From: Amycolatopsis sp. DSM 110486
GTDB lineage: Bacteria; Actinomycetota; Actinomycetes; Mycobacteriales; Pseudonocardiaceae
Assembly (NCBI RefSeq): GCF_019468465.1
Contig: NZ_CP080519.1
Span: 10,285,001 to 10,349,000, forward strand
DNA: 64,000 nt
Reading direction: 5' to 3'
Every line of letters starts with the position of its first letter. Within the stretch, counting starts at the first letter, position 1. A program made the position numbers and the translations under genes. The notes under the pieces are model-generated. The model was not told the origin of the DNA, searched no databases, and was given only the letters and a program-made list of their open reading frames with translations. Shown here one piece after another: positions 26,161 to 34,577 of this stretch.

Positions 26161-26313
26161 ACCGCGAGGGGAGTACTTCCGCAGGGGCTACCCGGTCAAT
26201 ACGGACATCCCGGTGATGTCCTCGGGAGCCCGCCCAGGTCGGTGACACGGGGTGTCGTCGGCACAGGGTGAAGGAGACCTCGAACACGCGCGGTATGCGC
26301 TCGTTCGAGGAGG
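26161..26313 (+). promoter_or_regulatory. Probable yybP-ykoY (Mn2+) riboswitch with Shine-Dalgarno switch
   Basis: The leader of the TerC gene has the family's GGGGAGTA element (26169-26175 region) joined to a P1 arm CGAGG (26165-26169), and a distal GAGACC joined to CCTCG (26278-26282), closing P1. CCCGGTCAATACGGACATCCCGG lies inside. The 3' P1 strand continues as CCTCGAAC (26278-26285), which is perfectly complementary to GTTCGAGG (26303-26310). That segment overlaps the Shine-Dalgarno GAGGAGG (26307-26313). So P1 formation should free the ribosome site and its loss should sequester it: a translational on-switch. The family assignment is by pattern, not by covariance search. Confidence 0.72.
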
Positions 26314-26318
26314 TACTT

Positions 26319-27323
26319 ATGCCCGCGGAAGTTGTTGCGGCGGCTCCGGCCGAGTCGGTGGGGTCGCTCTGGTTGTGGCTGATCAGCATCGCGGTCCTGC
26401 TTTTGCTGCTGGTCGCCGACTTCATGGTGACACGGCGTCCGCACGAAGTGTCGATGCGGGAGGCTGTCGGCTGGTCGGTGTTCTACCTGGCGCTGCCGGT
26501 GGTGTTCGGGGCCTGGCTGTGGGTCGCGTTCGGGAGCGGCCAGGCGGTGGAGTTCCTGACCGGTTTCGTCGTCGAGAAGTCCCTGTCGGTGGACAACCTG
26601 TTCGTGTTCATGCTGCTGCTGGCCGCGTTCGCGGTCCCGTCCGCGCTGCAGCAGCGGGTGTTGCTCTACGGCATCGTCGGCGCACTGGTGCTGCGGGGAG
26701 CGTTCATCGCGGCCGGCGCCGCACTGCTGGCGGCGGGAACCTGGGCGTTCCTCGTGTTCGGGCTGGTCCTCTTCGCCTCGGCGGTGAAGATCCTGCACCA
26801 GGCGCTCACGGACGCCGATGCCGAGCCGGACCCCTCACGGATGCGATCGGTGCGGCTGCTGCGCAGGTTCATCCCGATCACCGACGACTACCAGGGAGCC
26901 CGGTTGACCGTGCGCCGGCACGGGCGACGGGTGTTCACTCCGCTGGTGGTCGTGGTGGTGGCGGTGTTCACCACCGACGTCGTGTTCGCGATCGACTCGG
27001 TGCCCGCGGTCTACGGCATCACCGAAGACCCCTATCTGGTGTTCGCCACCAACGCCTTCGCCCTGCTCGGCCTGCGCGCCCTGTACTTCGTGCTGCACAC
27101 CGCGTTGGCGAAACTCCGCCACCTCAACCACGGCCTGGCCGTCATCCTCGCGTTCATCGGGCTGAAACTGGTCCTGCACTGGGCACACGGCGTCTGGCCC
27201 GCCGTGCCGCAGATCCCCACCCCGATCTCCCTGGCGGTCATCGTCCTCGTCCTGGCCACGGTCACCACCACCAGCCTCCTGCCACGCCGCACACCCGAGC
27301 CCGCCGAGAACCGACGGGATTGA
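26319..27323 (+). CDS. TerC/Alx-family membrane protein, probable Mn2+ exporter
   Basis: About 334 residues with the TerC fold. The hallmark acidic motifs are VEKSLSVDNLFVFMLLL and, in the second half, FTTDVVFAIDSVPAV, each placing aspartates in a membrane helix. A basic cytoplasmic loop (TVRRHGRRVF) separates the halves. Family members (Alx, MeeF, MeeY) export Mn2+, in part to metallate secreted enzymes. GAGGAGG six bases upstream of the ATG fixes the start at MPAEVV. Control by the adjoining riboswitch-like leader is expected. Confidence 0.9.
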   Translation: MPAEVVAAAPAESVGSLWLWLISIAVLLLLLVADFMVTRRPHEVSMREAVGWSVFYLALPVVFGAWLWVAFGSGQAVEFLTGFVVEKSLSVDNLFVFMLLLAAFAVPSALQQRVLLYGIVGALVLRGAFIAAGAALLAAGTWAFLVFGLVLFASAVKILHQALTDADAEPDPSRMRSVRLLRRFIPITDDYQGARLTVRRHGRRVFTPLVVVVVAVFTTDVVFAIDSVPAVYGITEDPYLVFATNAFALLGLRALYFVLHTALAKLRHLNHGLAVILAFIGLKLVLHWAHGVWPAVPQIPTPISLAVIVLVLATVTTTSLLPRRTPEPAENRRD

Positions 27324-27326
27324 GCC

Positions 27327-27452
27327 ATGGCAACCGAACTGCTCGTCAACGCCCTGGTCGAACTCTTCCTCACGCTGCTGATCCTCGCCGCGCTGGTGAT
27401 CACCTGTGCGGCGTTGACCCCACCCCGGCCGCCACGTGGCCCAGGCTCCTGA
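27327..27452 (+). CDS. Small single-pass membrane protein downstream of TerC
   Basis: An unrecognised 41-residue frame starting three bases after the TerC stop. A short acidic start (MATELLVNALVE) leads into one hydrophobic helix (LFLTLLILAALVITCAAL) and a Pro/Arg-rich tail (TPPRPPRGPGS). Third codon positions are strongly G/C. The ribosome site is weak, so translation probably depends on coupling to terC. Position suggests an accessory or regulatory peptide of the exporter; that is inference. Chance cannot be excluded for so short a frame. Confidence 0.55.
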   Translation: MATELLVNALVELFLTLLILAALVITCAALTPPRPPRGPGS

Positions 27453-28031
27453 ACCGGTCACCGGCGACGGCTTCTTCGTCGGGCCGACGCTCCGGGTCCG
27501 ACGCTCGACGCGGTCGGCCGGATGGGGCCGGGAGCCGCCCGCTCCCCCACCCTGTCGGATCAGTCGCCGCGACCGAGCCGGCCTCTTCGCAATCACACAA
27601 CCGGGATGATCAGCCCGGCCAGGAACACCTCGATGGCCTTTCCCTGGCGGGCGGCGAGGGAACCACCCGCCGCGCGGACCGCGACGAAACCGCTCGCATC
27701 CGCAAGCTCATGACCCGCAAGTACCGCCCGGCTCCTGATGGGCGGCGGGTTGCTCACGCTCTCCGCGACCGGCCGCGACCAAAGGCATTCAAGGGAGGTG
27801 CCGCCCGGGAAATCGTGAGCGCGGGCATCACCGCCGCCGCCATCGGCTGGGGGCGGCATCGCGCCAGGCGAGGGGTGACCGGCGCGTTCGCCGCCGGCGC
27901 CGTGGGCGGTGATACCGGGACGGGTCTTCCGGCTCGGCGGACGAGTTGGCCGAACGTCTCGCCCTGTCACCGAAAGACCCGTCCCGTCCTCAGGACCGGT
28001 CAGCCGATCTCAATCTCAGAGCGGGCACTGC
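27453..28031. other. Gene-free stretch after terC with a 13-bp inverted repeat
   Basis: No frame here has family-like sequence; the readable frames are Arg/Pro-rich noise. CGGGACGGGTCTT (27916-27928) and AAGACCCGTCCCG (27974-27986) are perfect inverted repeats 45 bases apart, just before the end of the convergent deacetylase gene, and could act as a loose bidirectional terminator. The 27.7-27.9 kb part may be eroded coding DNA, but I cannot identify it. Confidence 0.4.
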
Positions 28032-28958
28032 CTACGCCTGCCCCGTGACGAATTCCGCCGAGTGCTCATTCCACCAGCGGGCGATATCCGCGCGGCGCGC
28101 GAACCAGACCCCACCCTTGGCCTGGGCGTATTCGATGAACTCCCGCAACGCCCCCGTCCGCGCGGCCTGCCCCACCAGCCGGGGATGAAGGCCGATGGAC
28201 ATCATCTTGGGACGGCCCCTCGAGCCTTCGAGCCACAGTTCGTCGAAGCCACGCTTCAGGTAGTCGAGAAACAGGCTCGGTGAGCGGGTTCCCTGAATGT
28301 CGTTGTAGGTCAGCGAATAGGGGACCACGAGATGCCGGACTCCGCTCACGTCGACGTAGTACGGCAGATCGTCGTTGTAGGCGTCCGAGTCGTAGAGGAA
28401 TCCTCCGTGCTCCACGACCAGCTCCCGCGTGTTGATCGAGGGGCCGTAGCGGCAGTACCAGCCACTCGGCGCTTCCCCCCACGTTTCCTTGAAAGACGCG
28501 ACAGCCTTCTTGATCCGGTTCGCCTCTTCCTCGCGCGACAAGCGCCATTGCTCTTCCCAGCGCCACCCGTGCCCGAGCAGGTCGTGCCCGGCTTCCCGGG
28601 CCGCCGAGGCGACCTCCGGGTTGCGCTCGAAGGCCACCGCGCAGCCGAAAAACGTGGCCTTGACGTCGTACTCGTCGAAGAGGCGAAGCAGTCGCCACAC
28701 GCCGACGCGGCTGCCGTACTCGTACATCGATTCCTTGGCCAGATCCCGCAGATGAGCCGGAAAGGCGTATTCCACTTCGGCGAGACTGTCGTTCTCGCCA
28801 TCTCCCATCTCGTGGGAGTACTCGGAGCCCTCCTCGTAGTTCACCACGAGGTTGACGGCCACATTGGCGCCGTTGGGCCACCGGACGACCGGAACATCCT
28901 TGCCATAGCCGACCAGGTTTCGGCTCAGGTTGCTCGAAATTTCTTGCATCGACCTCAT
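28032..28958 (-). CDS. PuuE-like allantoinase/polysaccharide deacetylase family protein
   Basis: About 308 residues, a NodB-type (beta/alpha) barrel closely matching Pseudomonas PuuE, a metal-independent allantoinase: YEYGSRVGVWRLLRLFD, VASAAREAGHDLLGHGWRWEEQ, GFLYDSDAYNDDLPYY, SIGLHPRLVGQAAR and VWFARRADIARWW all align. Hydrolysis of allantoin or another cyclic amide/imide is therefore likelier than sugar deacetylation. Two ATGs and a GTG cluster at the start; the ATG at MRSMQEISS is taken. It ends a GntR-cupin-MFS-PuuE run on one strand. No other ureide genes are seen. Confidence 0.82.
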   Translation of the reverse strand: MRSMQEISSNLSRNLVGYGKDVPVVRWPNGANVAVNLVVNYEEGSEYSHEMGDGENDSLAEVEYAFPAHLRDLAKESMYEYGSRVGVWRLLRLFDEYDVKATFFGCAVAFERNPEVASAAREAGHDLLGHGWRWEEQWRLSREEEANRIKKAVASFKETWGEAPSGWYCRYGPSINTRELVVEHGGFLYDSDAYNDDLPYYVDVSGVRHLVVPYSLTYNDIQGTRSPSLFLDYLKRGFDELWLEGSRGRPKMMSIGLHPRLVGQAARTGALREFIEYAQAKGGVWFARRADIARWWNEHSAEFVTGQA

Positions 28959-28974
28959 ATCCTCACTCACGAAA

Positions 28975-30405
28975 TCACTGCCCGGAGCCGTGAAGAACCT
29001 CAAGGGGAACCCGATGGGTTTCCGGAACGAACAGCGCCGCCAGCCCCAACCCCACATACATCACGGCCACGATGGCGAACACCCAGAACTGGCCGACACC
29101 CTGCAGAAGAGAGCTGGCGATCAACGGAAGAATCGCACCGCCGACAAAACCGGTGTTGACGACGACAGCCGTTCCGAAACTGCGAACCCGGGTCGGAAAG
29201 AGCTCCGGCGCCCAAGTCCAGATGGTGGTGTTGACGAGGAGCACGAAGATCTGGAACACAAATCCCAGTGTCAGGATGAGCGCATCGCCTTGAGCGAAGA
29301 TGGCGAAGGCGAGCACGGCGACGGCACTGCACACCGCACCCACACAGACCACGGTCCGGCGAGAAATGGCAAATCCGCCGTACGAGGCGATCGCGCAGCC
29401 GATGAGACCGCCCAGGTTCTGCAGCATGGTGAACGTCACGCTGCCCTGCACCGAATAACCCCGGTTGACCAGCATGATCGGCATCAGCAGCACCACACTG
29501 AACTGCGCGCCCCACGCCAGGAACGCCGCGATCCCCAACGCGATGGTGCGCCGGCGAAGTGGCTTGGTGAGGACACTCTTCAACGCCTGAGATGCGGGCC
29601 CGTCGCCCTGTGCGCTCTCCGAGACGGCGGCGGTCTGACTGTCGACGTAGGGGTGGATGTCGCCGCTTCGCACGCGCAGCCTGCCGGTCGCCAGGCGGGT
29701 GAGAGCCTCGTTCGCCTCCAGGATCTTGCCCCGGCTCAAGAGGTAGGCCGGCGTCTCGGGCAGATACCGCCTGAAGAAGAAGATCAAGACAGCGGGAAGC
29801 CCCAGCAAGCCGAAGGCCCACCGCCAGTCGTTGTCGCCGGCGCCGACCGCCGAGGCGAACGGGCCGATCACGAACAACGTGTAGGCGTAGGCGAGAAACA
29901 AGCCGACGCCCGCGGAGATCGTGTTGAACAGGGAAACGAACACGCCCCGGACCCGGGTCGGGGTCAGCTCGGACAGGTAGGTGAGCCCGACCGCGATCTC
30001 ACCGCCGACCCCCAGGCCGGTCACGACCCGGGTGACACCGAGAACGGTCGAGTTCGGCGCCATGGCCGACAGCACCGAGCCCAGGCAGTAGATTCCCAGG
30101 CTGACGGCCAGCAGGCTCCTGCGGCCCAGCAGGTCCGCGATCACACCGCCGACGATGCCGCCGATGACAATGGCGATGAGACTTACCGTGGAGAGAAGCG
30201 CCAAGGCGGAGGCATCGATGCCGAGATCTTTTTGAAGAGAGGGGCCGAGCGCCGAGAGAATGAGCTGCTCGAAAACCTCGAAGAGGCCGCCCAGCACCAC
30301 GAGAGCAAGTGCCAGATAGTGGGTTCTGGTGAGCCCCATGCCATCGATGATTTCACCGAGTGACCTGGGTTTTTTGCTCATGGCGGCTTTCGCATCGAAT
30401 GCCAT
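28975..30405 (-). CDS. MFS transporter (sugar/aromatic acid porter type)
   Basis: 476 residues with twelve helices. It has the loop motif ADLLGRRSLLAVSLG, RVVTGLGVGGEIAVGL, the sugar-porter-like RYLPETPAYLLSRGK and ELFPTRVRSFGTA near the C-terminal half. A long acidic and polar central loop (about residues 220-270) separates the halves. It is flanked by the cupin and PuuE-like genes in one orientation and probably imports the cyclic amide hydrolysed by the latter. Confidence 0.9.
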   Translation of the reverse strand: MAFDAKAAMSKKPRSLGEIIDGMGLTRTHYLALALVVLGGLFEVFEQLILSALGPSLQKDLGIDASALALLSTVSLIAIVIGGIVGGVIADLLGRRSLLAVSLGIYCLGSVLSAMAPNSTVLGVTRVVTGLGVGGEIAVGLTYLSELTPTRVRGVFVSLFNTISAGVGLFLAYAYTLFVIGPFASAVGAGDNDWRWAFGLLGLPAVLIFFFRRYLPETPAYLLSRGKILEANEALTRLATGRLRVRSGDIHPYVDSQTAAVSESAQGDGPASQALKSVLTKPLRRRTIALGIAAFLAWGAQFSVVLLMPIMLVNRGYSVQGSVTFTMLQNLGGLIGCAIASYGGFAISRRTVVCVGAVCSAVAVLAFAIFAQGDALILTLGFVFQIFVLLVNTTIWTWAPELFPTRVRSFGTAVVVNTGFVGGAILPLIASSLLQGVGQFWVFAIVAVMYVGLGLAALFVPETHRVPLEVLHGSGQ

Positions 30406-30444
30406 GACTCTACTTCCTACGTTTGAGTATTGCCTGTCGGGTCC

Positions 30445-30816
30445 TCAGGACACCCTTTGGGCGCGCGTTGACGGCCGCGAAGGAGAGGGAAAGGAGAACA
30501 CGGAAACGAGGTCCTCGCCTCCGGTGTTTTCCAGCGCGTGCCACGAAGCCGCAGGGATGAAAATCGCCTGGCCTCGCTCGAAATCCAGAACGCCTTGGTC
30601 GGTGTGCAGCCGACCAGCCCCTTGGGCAACGTACATGACCTCGGAAGTGGCGTGCGCGATCGTGTCGGTCTTGGGCGATCCTGGTGGGATCGTCACCACT
30701 CCGAGGCAGTTCTGGATCTCGGGGACGTCGGCCGCACTCAGCAACAGGCCGTCAGCCGGTGGGTTCGCGGGATCGTAGGTGACCTGGACGTACTTTCCCG
30801 TGACACTGTCAGTCAT
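30445..30816 (-). CDS. Small cupin-domain protein
   Basis: 123-residue single beta-barrel cupin. Motif 1 is degenerate (AHATSEVMYVAQGAGRLHTDQG, with one His and one Glu), and motif 2 is FERGQAIFIPAASWHALENTG. A metal site of H/E/H type is possible. In a transporter/hydrolase operon such cupins serve as isomerases, ureidoglycolate-type lyases or ligand sensors. No catalytic role can be assigned. It lies 21 bases after the GntR gene. Confidence 0.75.
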   Translation of the reverse strand: MTDSVTGKYVQVTYDPANPPADGLLLSAADVPEIQNCLGVVTIPPGSPKTDTIAHATSEVMYVAQGAGRLHTDQGVLDFERGQAIFIPAASWHALENTGGEDLVSVFSFPSPSRPSTRAQRVS

Positions 30817-30837
30817 GATTCCTCTTCTGGGATGCGG

Positions 30838-31581
30838 TCAGAGACCTGGCCACTCGACCCCCGCCTGCCCGGGGAAGAGCTGTTCCTTGTTCAGCCGCAA
30901 GTGATCCCTCATGGCATCCTCCGCACCGCGCGGGCCATCACTGCGAATCGCGTCGAGGATGCGCTGGTGATCGTTGATCAGCTTGAGGCGATTTTCGCGG
31001 TCCTGCAGCACGATCTGGTTGATCAAGACCCACAACGGCTGCCGATCGATCTCGACCAGTTCCAACGCGAAGTGGCTGAGAATGTGATTCGGGCACATCG
31101 CGGCCAAGTCGGCGTGGAACGCCATCGAGTGGTTGACGAAGTCGGGAAGCTGTGCCGGCTCGTCGATCAAGCCGGCGGCCAGGTCGACCTCGTGTTGCAC
31201 CTTGTCCAGGTCAAGATCACCGGGATTTGCCGCGAGCAGGCGGGAAAGCGGTGGCTCGACCACCAGCCGTGCGGCGATGACGTGCTCGGGCGTTGAGCCG
31301 ATCTCACGTCCGGAGCCCTTGAACAGCCCCCGGCTCAGGTCTGCCACGTAGGTACCGTCACCGTGCCGCACCACGATGGCACCGCTCAGCTCCAGCGCGA
31401 ACAGTGCCTCGCGCACACTCGCCCTCGACACCTCGAACTTGGCGGAGAGATCGCGGTCCGAGGGCAGTCGAGCCCCAGCAGTCCAACCCCCCTGCTGGAT
31501 CTCACTCAGAAGCGCCTGAGCCACGCGCAAGTACCGCCGCTGCGGCAACGAGGCACGCTCGGAGTGGTCTGAAGACTGCAT
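30838..31581 (-). CDS. GntR/FadR-subfamily (FCD) regulator of the PuuE operon
   Basis: 247 residues: N-terminal winged helix (AGARLPSDRDLSAKFEVSRASVREALFALE), preceded by RYLRVAQALLSEI, and an all-helical FCD effector domain with the metal-binding histidines in FVNHSMAFHADLAAM and HLRLN. It is the first gene of the cupin-MFS-PuuE run and presumably autoregulates it. Its own promoter carries two copies of AGATTAGACC. Confidence 0.9.
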   Translation of the reverse strand: MQSSDHSERASLPQRRYLRVAQALLSEIQQGGWTAGARLPSDRDLSAKFEVSRASVREALFALELSGAIVVRHGDGTYVADLSRGLFKGSGREIGSTPEHVIAARLVVEPPLSRLLAANPGDLDLDKVQHEVDLAAGLIDEPAQLPDFVNHSMAFHADLAAMCPNHILSHFALELVEIDRQPLWVLINQIVLQDRENRLKLINDHQRILDAIRSDGPRGAEDAMRDHLRLNKEQLFPGQAGVEWPGL

Positions 31582-31587
31582 CCCGAG

Positions 31588-31653
31588 AGATTAGACCAGT
31601 GTCCCGGGCCGCACAAGAGTCGGCACATCGGTCTGTCGAGGCCAGATTAGACC
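31588..31653. promoter_or_regulatory. Direct repeats AGATTAGACC in the GntR promoter
   Basis: AGATTAGACC occurs at 31588-31597, followed by AGT, and again at 31644-31653, 56 bases apart and immediately upstream of the 31581 start. GGTCT at 31630-31634 pairs with the second copy. GntR-FCD proteins commonly bind such half-sites; binding is inferred. Confidence 0.45.
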
Positions 31654-31789
31654 CCCCGGACCTGCGGATATTACGGAAAGTGCGCAATGGACCGCGGACC
31701 GGAACCGCCCCACCGCGGGTGCACGGAGCTCACCTCACCCGAGCCGACCGGAGTTGAACGTTCGCTGGGAACGCCGGTCAAGTTGACGT

Positions 31790-32497
31790 CTACGACGTGG
31801 CGCCAGTCTGTTGCAAAGCATCGAGAACAGCGCGCAAGTGCCGGCGCGTCGCGTCGGCTGCTCGGTCCGCGTCTCCGTCGCAGATCGCGGAGATGATGGC
31901 GAGGTGCTCGGTGAGGGATTCGCGAGCTCGGCCTGGCCGTGTGGTGAGGCGGAAGCGGTGCAGCACCGACTGCGCCCGCAGGCGTTCCAGGATGCGCGTC
32001 GCCGTGTGGTGAGCGCTGAGCTTTCGCACGAGTGTGTGCAACTGGTGGTTGAGTTCCGACTGCCCGGCCAGATCCGCGTCGTCGACGGCGACGCGCATGG
32101 CGTCCCCAAGTGCGTGCAGGCCACGACGCTCGGACGCATCGGCCCGCAGCGCGGCGAGTGACGCGCACAACGGTTCGAGCATCAGGCGGACGTCGCAGAT
32201 CTCGACGGCCTCGTCCAGCGACACCGCGCGGACGCGGGCTCCCCGATTCCGGACCCGCTCGATCAGCCCTTCGTTCATCAGCTCCAGCAGCGCGAGCCGG
32301 ACCGCGCTGCGGCTCGCGCCGAACTGGTCGGCCAGGTCGCTTTCGACCAGCCGCTGGTTCGGCACGAACTCACCCCGGAGGATCGTGTCGCGGATGGCGT
32401 CGCTGATCGCAGGGGCCGCCGTGGGCCCGAGCGGCTGTTCTCGTTCTTCCGCGGACGGCCACGTCGCACCTTCGGTGTCCACCACGTCAGGCTGCAC
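31790..32497 (-). CDS. GntR-family (FCD) regulator
   Basis: 235 residues with a winged helix (GEFVPNQRLVESDLADQFGASRSAVRLALLELMNEGLIERVRNRGARV) written here only as a region of about residues 40-90, and an FCD domain (VRLMLEPLCASLAAL, ELNHQLHTLVRKLSAHHTA). It is a paralogue of the next regulator downstream in coordinates, which is arranged in the same direction. It stands alone, so its target is not obvious; the PuuE operon or the FbpABC-like operon are candidates. Confidence 0.88.
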   Translation of the reverse strand: MQPDVVDTEGATWPSAEEREQPLGPTAAPAISDAIRDTILRGEFVPNQRLVESDLADQFGASRSAVRLALLELMNEGLIERVRNRGARVRAVSLDEAVEICDVRLMLEPLCASLAALRADASERRGLHALGDAMRVAVDDADLAGQSELNHQLHTLVRKLSAHHTATRILERLRAQSVLHRFRLTTRPGRARESLTEHLAIISAICDGDADRAADATRRHLRAVLDALQQTGATS

Positions 32498-32621
32498 GCG
32501 ACGTCACCGGCCCCGACAGTTCCCTTAACCGAGCAGCCGACACGCCGCCGGTCCCCGCTCCGTGCTCACCCAAGCCGATCACCTCGTCGAAGTGAAACTC
32601 CACGCGGCCCGGCCGCACGCG

Positions 32622-33296
32622 TCACGAAGCCGGCGTGCGACCGAGCGTCGTCCTGGGCAGGCCGCCCAGCTCGCTGAGCTTCTGCAAGGACCCGACCAGG
32701 CTCGACAAGTGAGCTCGCATCGCGGCCTCGGCCCGGTCCCCGTCCCCTGAGGCGACCGCCTCGATGACGCTGACGTGCTCGGCGAGCCCTTCCTCGATCC
32801 GCCCCGGCAGCAACGACACCTGGAATTGGTACCGCACGCTGGGGTAGCGCAGCCGTTCCAGCACCTCGGTGGCCGTCCGCTGGTCGCCCAGCTCGCGGAT
32901 CACGTGGTGCGATTCCTGGCTGATGTCGTTGTAGCCGGCGATGTCGCCGGCCTTCACCGCCGCGCGCATCGCCTTGGCGAGCTTCTGAAGGCGGCGCCGG
33001 TCTTCCGCACCGATCGCCGACGCGGCCTTGCGCGCGCACAGCCCCTCGACCACGGCGCGCACCTCGGTGATCTCGATCGCCTCGCGCAGCGAGATCGGCC
33101 GCACCGACGCGCCGCGGTTGCGCTCACGGATCACGAGGCCCTCGTTCTCCAGCATCACCAGGGCCTCGCGCACGCTCCCGCGCGACGATCCGAACGCGGC
33201 CGCGAGGTCGACCTCGACGAGCCGCTGGCCGGGAAAGAGCTCGCCGTGGACGATGGCGGTCCGCAACCGGTCGACGAGCGTTTCTCGGTTTTCCAC
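32622..33296 (-). CDS. GntR-family (FCD) regulator, candidate controller of the aromatic and importer operons
   Basis: 224 residues. The winged helix (about 8-70) includes GQRLVEVDLAAAFGSSRGSV and REALVMLENEGLV; the FCD domain includes EITEVRAVVEGLCARKAA and NDISQESHHVIRELGDQRTA. Its promoter contains GGATCGTTGCCA and GGATCGTTGGCAATC, resembling the ATTGTT-type palindromes found before the importer (37.5 kb) and the aromatic operon (43.36 kb). It is therefore the best candidate for their regulator. It is a paralogue of the 31.8 kb gene. Confidence 0.88.
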   Translation of the reverse strand: MENRETLVDRLRTAIVHGELFPGQRLVEVDLAAAFGSSRGSVREALVMLENEGLVIRERNRGASVRPISLREAIEITEVRAVVEGLCARKAASAIGAEDRRRLQKLAKAMRAAVKAGDIAGYNDISQESHHVIRELGDQRTATEVLERLRYPSVRYQFQVSLLPGRIEEGLAEHVSVIEAVASGDGDRAEAAMRAHLSSLVGSLQKLSELGGLPRTTLGRTPAS

Positions 33297-33333
33297 AGGC
33301 GGCCGCCCTCCTTTCCAGGCCGGCCGTCCAGCC

Positions 33334-33386
33334 GGATCGTTGCCATTTTACCCTAACAGGATCGTTGGCAATCTGATTGGACGATC
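33334..33386. promoter_or_regulatory. Probable GntR auto-operator
   Basis: Half-sites GGATCGTTGCCA (33334-33345) and GGATCGTTGGCAATC (33359-33373) are direct repeats. GATCGT at 33360 and ACGATC ending 33386 form the outer arms of an imperfect palindrome. ATCGTTGGCAAT (33361-33372) matches the palindrome at 43362-43373 in 9 of 12 positions. Confidence 0.55.
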
Positions 33387-33404
33387 GGGTGTTTCACCGT
33401 CGGC

Positions 33405-34553
33405 TCAGTGCGGTTCGTCGTGTGCGTCGACCACCGACAACGCCCGCCCAGGCACCGGGACCGACACCTCGTCGCCGGGACGCACGTCCGAGTGCCGGGC
33501 CGACCGGCACTCGATGCGCTCGTCGCCGACCGCCACGATGTGCCGGATGCACTCGCCCTCGAACGACTGCGCGACCACGGTGCCGAACAGTTCGTTGGCC
33601 CCCGGCGACCCGTGGGTGCCGTCAGCGCGTCGCCGCGGCTCGAGGTCTTCGGGGCGCAGCACGAGAACGACGTCGGTGAGGCCGGCCGGGACCGCTTCGT
33701 CGAGCACCAGCGGCCCGATGTCCGTGAGCACCGTCCGGCGGCCGGAGCCGTCGTCGATCTTCGCCGACAGCAGGTTCGGCGACCCGATGAACCGGGCCAC
33801 GAACAGGTTCTCCGGATTGTCGTAGATATCGCGCGGGGTGCCCTGCTGCATGATGCGGCCGCCGCTCATGATGGTGATCACGTCGGAGATCGCCAGCGCC
33901 TCGGCCTGGTCGTGGGTGACGTAGAGGGTGGTCAGCCCCAGTTCGCTCTGCAACCGCTTCAGCTCCAGGCGCATCGACGCGCGCAGCTGGGCGTCGAGGT
34001 TGGACAGCGGCTCGTCCAGCAGCAGCAGGCGCGGCCGGCCGACCATCGCGCGGGCGAACGCGAGGCGTTGCTGCTGGCCGCCGGAGAGCTTGGTGGCCGA
34101 CCGGTCGATGGCCTCGCTCAGCCCGACCGACTCCAGGGCCGCCACCACCAGCTTGTCGACCTCGGCCTTGGGCCGCTTTTCCCGGCCCACCCGCATCGGG
34201 AACGCGACATTCTGCCGCACGGACATGTGCGGCCAGATCGCGTAGGACTGGAAGACCATGCCGAGCTTGCGCCGGTCCGGCGAGAGGTCGACGGACCGCT
34301 CGGCGGAGAAGAGCGTGTCGCCGCCCAGCTCGATCTCGCCGGAGTCCGGGTGCTCGAGCCCCGCGACCGAACGCAGCAGCGTGGTCTTGCCGCACCCCGA
34401 GGGCCCCAGCAGCGTGTGGAACTGCCCCTCCTCGACCCGCAGGCTCACCCCGCCCAGCGCGGGACGGTGCTTGTCGACGTCGATCCCCCGCCGCCGCAGC
34501 CGGCCGGACGAGGCGGGATCGTACTTCTTCACCACGTCGTTGATCTTGAGCAT
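33405..34553 (-). CDS. ABC transporter ATPase, FbpC/PotA type
   Basis: About 382 residues. Walker A (GPSGCGKTT), Q-loop (GMVFQSYAIWPHM), signature (LSGGQQQRLAFARAM), Walker B (LLLLDEPLSNLDA) and a C-terminal TOBE domain (LRPEDLEPRR, FEGECIRHIVAVGDERI) are all present. The ATG at MLKINDVV is taken over a GTG one codon upstream. It is last in a three-gene importer operon, 24 bases after the permease gene, and energises uptake of Fe(III), a phosphonate, a polyamine or an organic acid. Confidence 0.92.
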   Translation of the reverse strand: MLKINDVVKKYDPASSGRLRRRGIDVDKHRPALGGVSLRVEEGQFHTLLGPSGCGKTTLLRSVAGLEHPDSGEIELGGDTLFSAERSVDLSPDRRKLGMVFQSYAIWPHMSVRQNVAFPMRVGREKRPKAEVDKLVVAALESVGLSEAIDRSATKLSGGQQQRLAFARAMVGRPRLLLLDEPLSNLDAQLRASMRLELKRLQSELGLTTLYVTHDQAEALAISDVITIMSGGRIMQQGTPRDIYDNPENLFVARFIGSPNLLSAKIDDGSGRRTVLTDIGPLVLDEAVPAGLTDVVLVLRPEDLEPRRRADGTHGSPGANELFGTVVAQSFEGECIRHIVAVGDERIECRSARHSDVRPGDEVSVPVPGRALSVVDAHDEPH

Positions 34554-34577
34554 CACTTCGACCGCCTTGGGTTCGGG

